Shown: positions 57,059 through 61,388 of the stretch, piece after piece | How positions within the stretch are numbered: position 1 is the stretch's first letter | How the letters are laid out: every line of letters begins with the position of its first letter | Origin: Rhizopus sp. PT2906 | Taxonomy: Eukaryota > Mucoromycota > Mucoromycetes > Mucorales > Rhizopodaceae | Length of the DNA stretch: 61,388 bases | Assembly: GCA_025529335.1 (NCBI GenBank) | Contig: JAMYHX010000241.1 | Span: 1 to 61,388, forward strand | Direction of reading: 5' to 3' | The notes under the pieces: generated by a model | Told to the model about the DNA's origin: nothing | Databases searched by the model: none | What the model saw: the letters and a program-made list of their open reading frames with translations, nothing else | Program-made: the position numbers and the translations under genes

Positions 57059-60000
57059 ATGACTGGTGGAGGCAATATTAAAGTAGTTGTTCGATGTCGA
57101 CCTTTGAATTCAAGGGGTAACAGGACAATACATAAGTAACACTAAACTAAATAAAAAAGTTAGAAATTGCAAGAGGAGCAACTTGCTTGATTCGAATGGA
57201 AGGCAATCAGACCATAATCACCAAACCACCCGATCATAAAGGAAGCAGAGATACTGAAGATGTAAAAGCATTCACATTCGATAAATCCTATTGGTCATTT
57301 GATAAAAATGATCCAAAATTCGCTGATCAAAACACAGTCTATAACGATTTAGGTGTAGAGTTACTTAATCATGCATTTGATGGTTATAACTGCTGTATAT
57401 TTGCTTGTAAGTTTCCCCTCTCTTTATTTATACAGAGTTGATTTTAAATGATTATCAGATGGACAAACAGGCGCAGGAAAATCATATTCAATGGTTCGTT
57501 AAAAAGAAATTGCAAAATATATGTATATTTACTCTTTCTCTAAAAGATGGGATATGGAGAGGATAAGGGTATCATCCCACGCACCTGCTCAGAACTCTTT
57601 GAACGTATAGCCAACAACACAGACAGCAACTTGACTTATCGCGTTGAAGTATCTTATATTGAAATCTATAATGAAAAAGTACGTGATCTTTTGAACCCAA
57701 AGAATAAGGGCAATCTCAAAGTCCGTGAGCATCCATCGACTGGCCCCTATGTCGAGGATCTCTCTAGATTGGCTGTCAAGTCCTTTGATGACATCAACCA
57801 CTTGATGGACGAAGGTAACAAGGCACGTACAGTAGCAGCAACCAACATGAACGAAACTTCTTCTCGATCACATGCCGTCTTTACCCTCTTTCTGACTCAA
57901 ATTCGATTCGATGAAATGACCAAGCTCGAGACCGAAAAGGTCGCTCGTATCAGTCTCGTCGATCTTGCAGGTAGCGAACGTGCCAACAGTACTGGAGCAA
58001 CCGGCGCACGTCTCAAGGAAGGTGCCAACATCAACCGATCCCTCACAACACTCGGCAAGGTCATCTCGGGCCTTGCAGACCAGTCAATGGCCAAGGGAAA
58101 AAAGGGAAAGGAAATCTTTATTCCTTACCGTGATTCTGTAACGTAAACTTTTTTGTTCCCCTTGTCTATGCTAGATCATAAGCTAATCTCTATCGTAGGT
58201 TCTCACCTGGCTACTCAAGGATTCTCTCGGTGGTAACTCAAAAACAGCCATGATTGCCGCTATTTCGCCTGCGGACTATGACGAAACACTGAGTACCCTT
58301 CGATACGCTGATCAAGCCAAGAAGATTCAAAACAAGGCTGTTGTCAATGAGGATCCAAATGCCAAGATGATCCGTGAGCTCAAGGAAGAGCTTTCTCAGC
58401 TTCGTGAACGTCTACGCGTGTATGCACCCGAAGTAGTTGAAGAGCTTAATTCATCTAGTGCGTACAAACAGAACGAAGGGTTAAAATCGCCTATGCCTAC
58501 CCCATCTATCTCAAACGCGCATCAGGTACTCGAAATTGTAGACAGTAAGGGACAGAAGAAAAAAATGAGCAAGCAAGAGATCGTAGAACAACTGCAGAGC
58601 TCAGAAAAGCTGCTGGCCAATCTGAACGAAACATGGGAAGAAAAGTTGAAAAAGACACAGCAGATTCACCATGAGCGTGAAAAGGCCTTGATGGATCTTG
58701 GTATCACCATTGACAAGAATGATATGGGCATTTATACACCCAAGACTGTGCCATTCATTGTCAACCTGAATGAAGATCCCTTGATGTCTGAGTGCCTGAT
58801 GTACCAAATCAAGCCAGGCAAGACCCGTGTCGGTCGTCAGGACGGTGAAAGCCAGTGCGAGATACGTTTGAGCGGCGCTAATATTCAGGATGAACATTGC
58901 TGGTTTGAATACGTTGATAATATCGTCACGTTACATCCCAGTTCACAGAAGGACACGCTCACGATGGTGAATGGAATTCGTATCAATGAACCACGTAGAC
59001 TCAAAAACGGTTATCGTATTATCCTTGGTCATCACCATATCTTTCGATTCAATCATCCAGAAGAAGTACGTAGAGAACGTAACGATCTGTTGAGAGCCAG
59101 TACGCCTAGTACCGAACGCACCATGTCTCCAAACCAGGATGATGATGAGACGGTCGAAGTTGTGGATTGGAATTACGCTCGACTTGAAGCCATGCGCAAC
59201 CATTACTCAACAGAAGCCAACTTTGACGGTTTGAACGACGATGAAATTGAGAAACTCTACGACGACATTGGCAAGATTCGACAAGCCCGTCGCATTCGCG
59301 ATGGTCGTAGTGAGTTTGATGTCGACGAAGATGATTCAGCCAGTAAGCGATTATCAACAGCGGCCACCATGGTGGATGATGGTAGTGTCTGTACGGATGC
59401 TACTCTTGTGACTTATTCGACCATTCAAGAAAGAATCAAAGATGTTCAAGAGAAGCACCAAAAAGAACTAGACCAGCAACGTAGCTTTTATGAAGCCAAG
59501 CTCAACCGCATGTCAACCTTGCAGTATATCCCCGAACCTTACAGTCAACGAGAGCTCGAGCTGTCGAAAAAGGTCATCCAGCAGTGGAAACGCCTTAGAT
59601 ATGTTGCAATGGCTGAGGTAGTCTTGACCCACGCAGTCCTATTAAAAGAAGCCAATATTATATCTCGTGAGCTAGAAAAGGACGTGCTCTATCAGTTTGC
59701 GATCATCGAAGAAGGCTTCACGCATCTTCAGTCTCATTGGGAGGAGACATCCAGTCTTCAGCAATTTGAGACAGACCAAGACGAGGCGTTGATCAAGACA
59801 CCCAAGCCGTGTGTTGGCATTCGGGTTATCGATCGCAAGAATCAGGTCATATACTTTTGGTCACTAGAGAAACTCAAGGAGCGCTTGGAAAAGATGCGTA
59901 AGCTGCGCAATTTTATTGATCGACCACAGTATCGCAAGCATTTTAACTGGGAAGATCCGTTTTATGAATCGCCTTGTCCCAAGTACTCATTCATTGGCAG

Positions 60001-61388
60001 TGCTTCTGTATCTGTGCGCAATCTAGTAGAGCAACAAGCCTATGAGAGTTGTGTGGAAGTACTCTGTAGGATGACGGGTCAAGTGAAAGGCAAACTTCGG
60101 CTTCTGGTCTCACCTATTGCGCGCTCAGGCACTGAGGATCAGAAACAGGTGCTTGAAGTTGGACAGCAGCTGCTGTTTGAGATCCGTTTGCTTGAGCTTA
60201 TCGGGCTAAGCGAGTCTGAATTCACTCAGGTTCATGTTCAGTTTCGATTGTCTTCCTTTGGTGGCATTTCAGTACAGGCGTCTGCCGAGAAATTATTTGC
60301 GACCCAGCCAGCTAGTGGGTTTAACAACACGATTGTGCTTGATTACAGCCAAACGATGTCTATACTGATCACAGAACGTGTACAGGAGGTGCTGATGAAC
60401 AAGATGATTTCATTTGAAATGTATGGTGTCGCTCAACCTCGTGCGCTTTCACAATATGAACGATGGGATGATCAGCGTGAAAAGCCAAGGCTGGATGAAA
60501 TGTTGGCTGACCATCGACCTACACCCGAAAGACTGAGTATGACTATGGAACGTCGACCTGAAGAAGAGCTGATCTCTGCTGAACGACACGACATTCTGGC
60601 ATGGATTCAAGTCTGTGAGTTGATGCCTAATGGAGAATATACACCTGTTCAGGTCATGACGCAGACCGCGTTGGATCGAGGCGTATTTCAGCTTCGACAA
60701 GGATTGCAACGAAGGATTTGTATCACGTTATCACATACATCAGGACGACAGTTTGTATGGAACCGTATATCCAAGGCAATGATCGGACAAGTTCGTTTAT
60801 TAGATGCCAAAGGACGTATCATCCCATCTCCAGCTCATGAAGATATTGTAATTCGGCTGATGAAAAGCAAAAGCGAAGTAGAGTACAAGAATGATGGTAC
60901 AAGCGTACTTAAAGCGCAAGGATCATGGGACTCATCACAACATGATTGCCTTTTCCTAAACCGATTGACAGCTCACAACACACGTGTGCTATTGACACTC
61001 AAGTGGGAAGTGGAAGCCGAGAAGTGTCTCAAACCAATCCAGTGCAGCATGGATATTGCTGTCCGCATTCAAAGCCGAGATGCATCCAACTCGGGCCACT
61101 TTAGGCTTTTTAAGCTACTTGGATCCTCAACACGTTATTTGACCAAGTGCAGCGGTGTCTTTCTTGTCCATCTTCGACCTCCAATGACACGTAGGGTGAG
61201 TCAGCTGTGGAGGTTGAATACGGTCTGCAAATTTGTGCCTGGCGAAGAATTTTTAGGCTCATGGAGACCAAGAGGTGTATCACTCATCCATGATTTTAAG
61301 CGAATCCGAGAAAGGATTGATCGTAAAGAACAAGTATCACGAACAGCACAGACATTGATGCTTCATACCGCACGATCACAGACAAGTC
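57059..61388 (+). CDS. Kinesin-3 (Unc104/KIF1 type), 3' end outside window
   Basis: Plus-end-directed motor for endosomes and vesicles (UncA/Kin3 in fungi). Exons 57059-57116, 57164-57406, 57459-57493, 57547-58137 and 58199 onward; 1372 aa are in the window. Motor domain: KVVVRCRPLNSREIARGATC, P-loop YGQTGAGKSYSMMGYG, SYIEIYNEKVRDLLNP, switch I NETSSRSHAVF, switch II VDLAGSERANSTGA, and YADQAKKIQNKAVVNED. Then a short coiled coil, an FHA domain (RVGRQDGESQCEIRLSGANI, EHCWF; about residues 460-580), and a long KIF1B/DUF3694-type stalk. The C-terminal PH domain would lie beyond the right edge. Two introns use donors GTTCGT and GTAACG. The large last exon stays open through to 61,388. Confidence 0.95.

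Noticed and set aside
1..61388. tRNA genes, rRNA or CRISPR-like arrays
   Set aside because: I scanned by eye for T-loop sequences such as GGTTCGAAT with matching stems and for regularly spaced direct repeats and found none; a covariance-model scan would be decisive.

Overview
The window is nuclear DNA of an early-diverging filamentous fungus, most likely Mucoromycota (Mucorales-like). Evidence: AT-rich intergenic DNA, genes packed on both strands and cut by many 50-70 nt GT-AG introns, pyrimidine-rich leaders, fungal orthologues (F-box, Fes1, Kap123, Cyk3, Pps1, Sct1/Gpt2) and a cobalamin-dependent methionine synthase, which Dikarya generally lack. I cannot name the genus. I joined exons by hand; for most spliced genes the exon lengths sum to a whole number of codons, which supports the models.

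Layout. 1-1.19 kb: no gene, ending in a 52-nt poly-T tract. 1.19-7.39 kb: U1-C snRNP protein (+), Lunapark (+), CTR copper transporter (-), SUR7/PalI-like membrane protein (-), DPH1 (-). 7.85-13.5 kb: COX15 heme A synthase (+), Kap123/importin-4 (-), ribosomal protein eL32 (-). 14.2-21.7 kb: an orphan, mitoribosomal bS6m (-), a secreted orphan, GAR1, a Ser-rich orphan, a PTC7-like PP2C phosphatase and an F-box protein (-). 21.7-24.9 kb: gene-poor, holding an inverted-repeat-bounded segment of about 1.96 kb that looks like a decayed DNA transposon. 24.9-32.1 kb: Nudix hydrolase with a long charged tail (+), TALE homeodomain protein (-), mitoribosomal mS26 (-), FES1 (+), PPS1 phosphatase (-). 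33.1-39.1 kb: dynein light chain LC8 (+), PIN-like carrier (+), a decayed stretch, a PLDc_N mini-protein (+), a Ser-rich orphan (+), TMEM230 homologue (-). 39.6-45 kb: a frame-broken PD-(D/E)XK (Rpn/YhgA-like) nuclease (+), an orphan (-), CENP-N/Chl4 kinetochore protein (+), mitoribosomal mL53 (+). 45-61.4 kb: MetH (-), Cyk3 (-), calcineurin A (-), glycerol-3-phosphate acyltransferase (+), and a kinesin-3 running off the right edge (+).

Most genes are unrelated housekeeping genes. Loose themes are mitochondrial function (COX15, bS6m, mS26, mL53, PTC7-like), cell division and motors (CENP-N, Cyk3, LC8, kinesin-3), ER and lipid work (Lunapark, GPAT) and signalling (calcineurin, Pps1, Nudix, TALE). 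The most interesting items are the CENP-N homologue in a lineage reported to have lost CENP-A, the Rpn-like nuclease gene broken at an A9 run, the inverted-repeat element, the stopless 3n intron inside the PTC7-like gene, two GC-AG introns, and two pseudo-active-site domains (Cyk3 and the first Pps1 domain).
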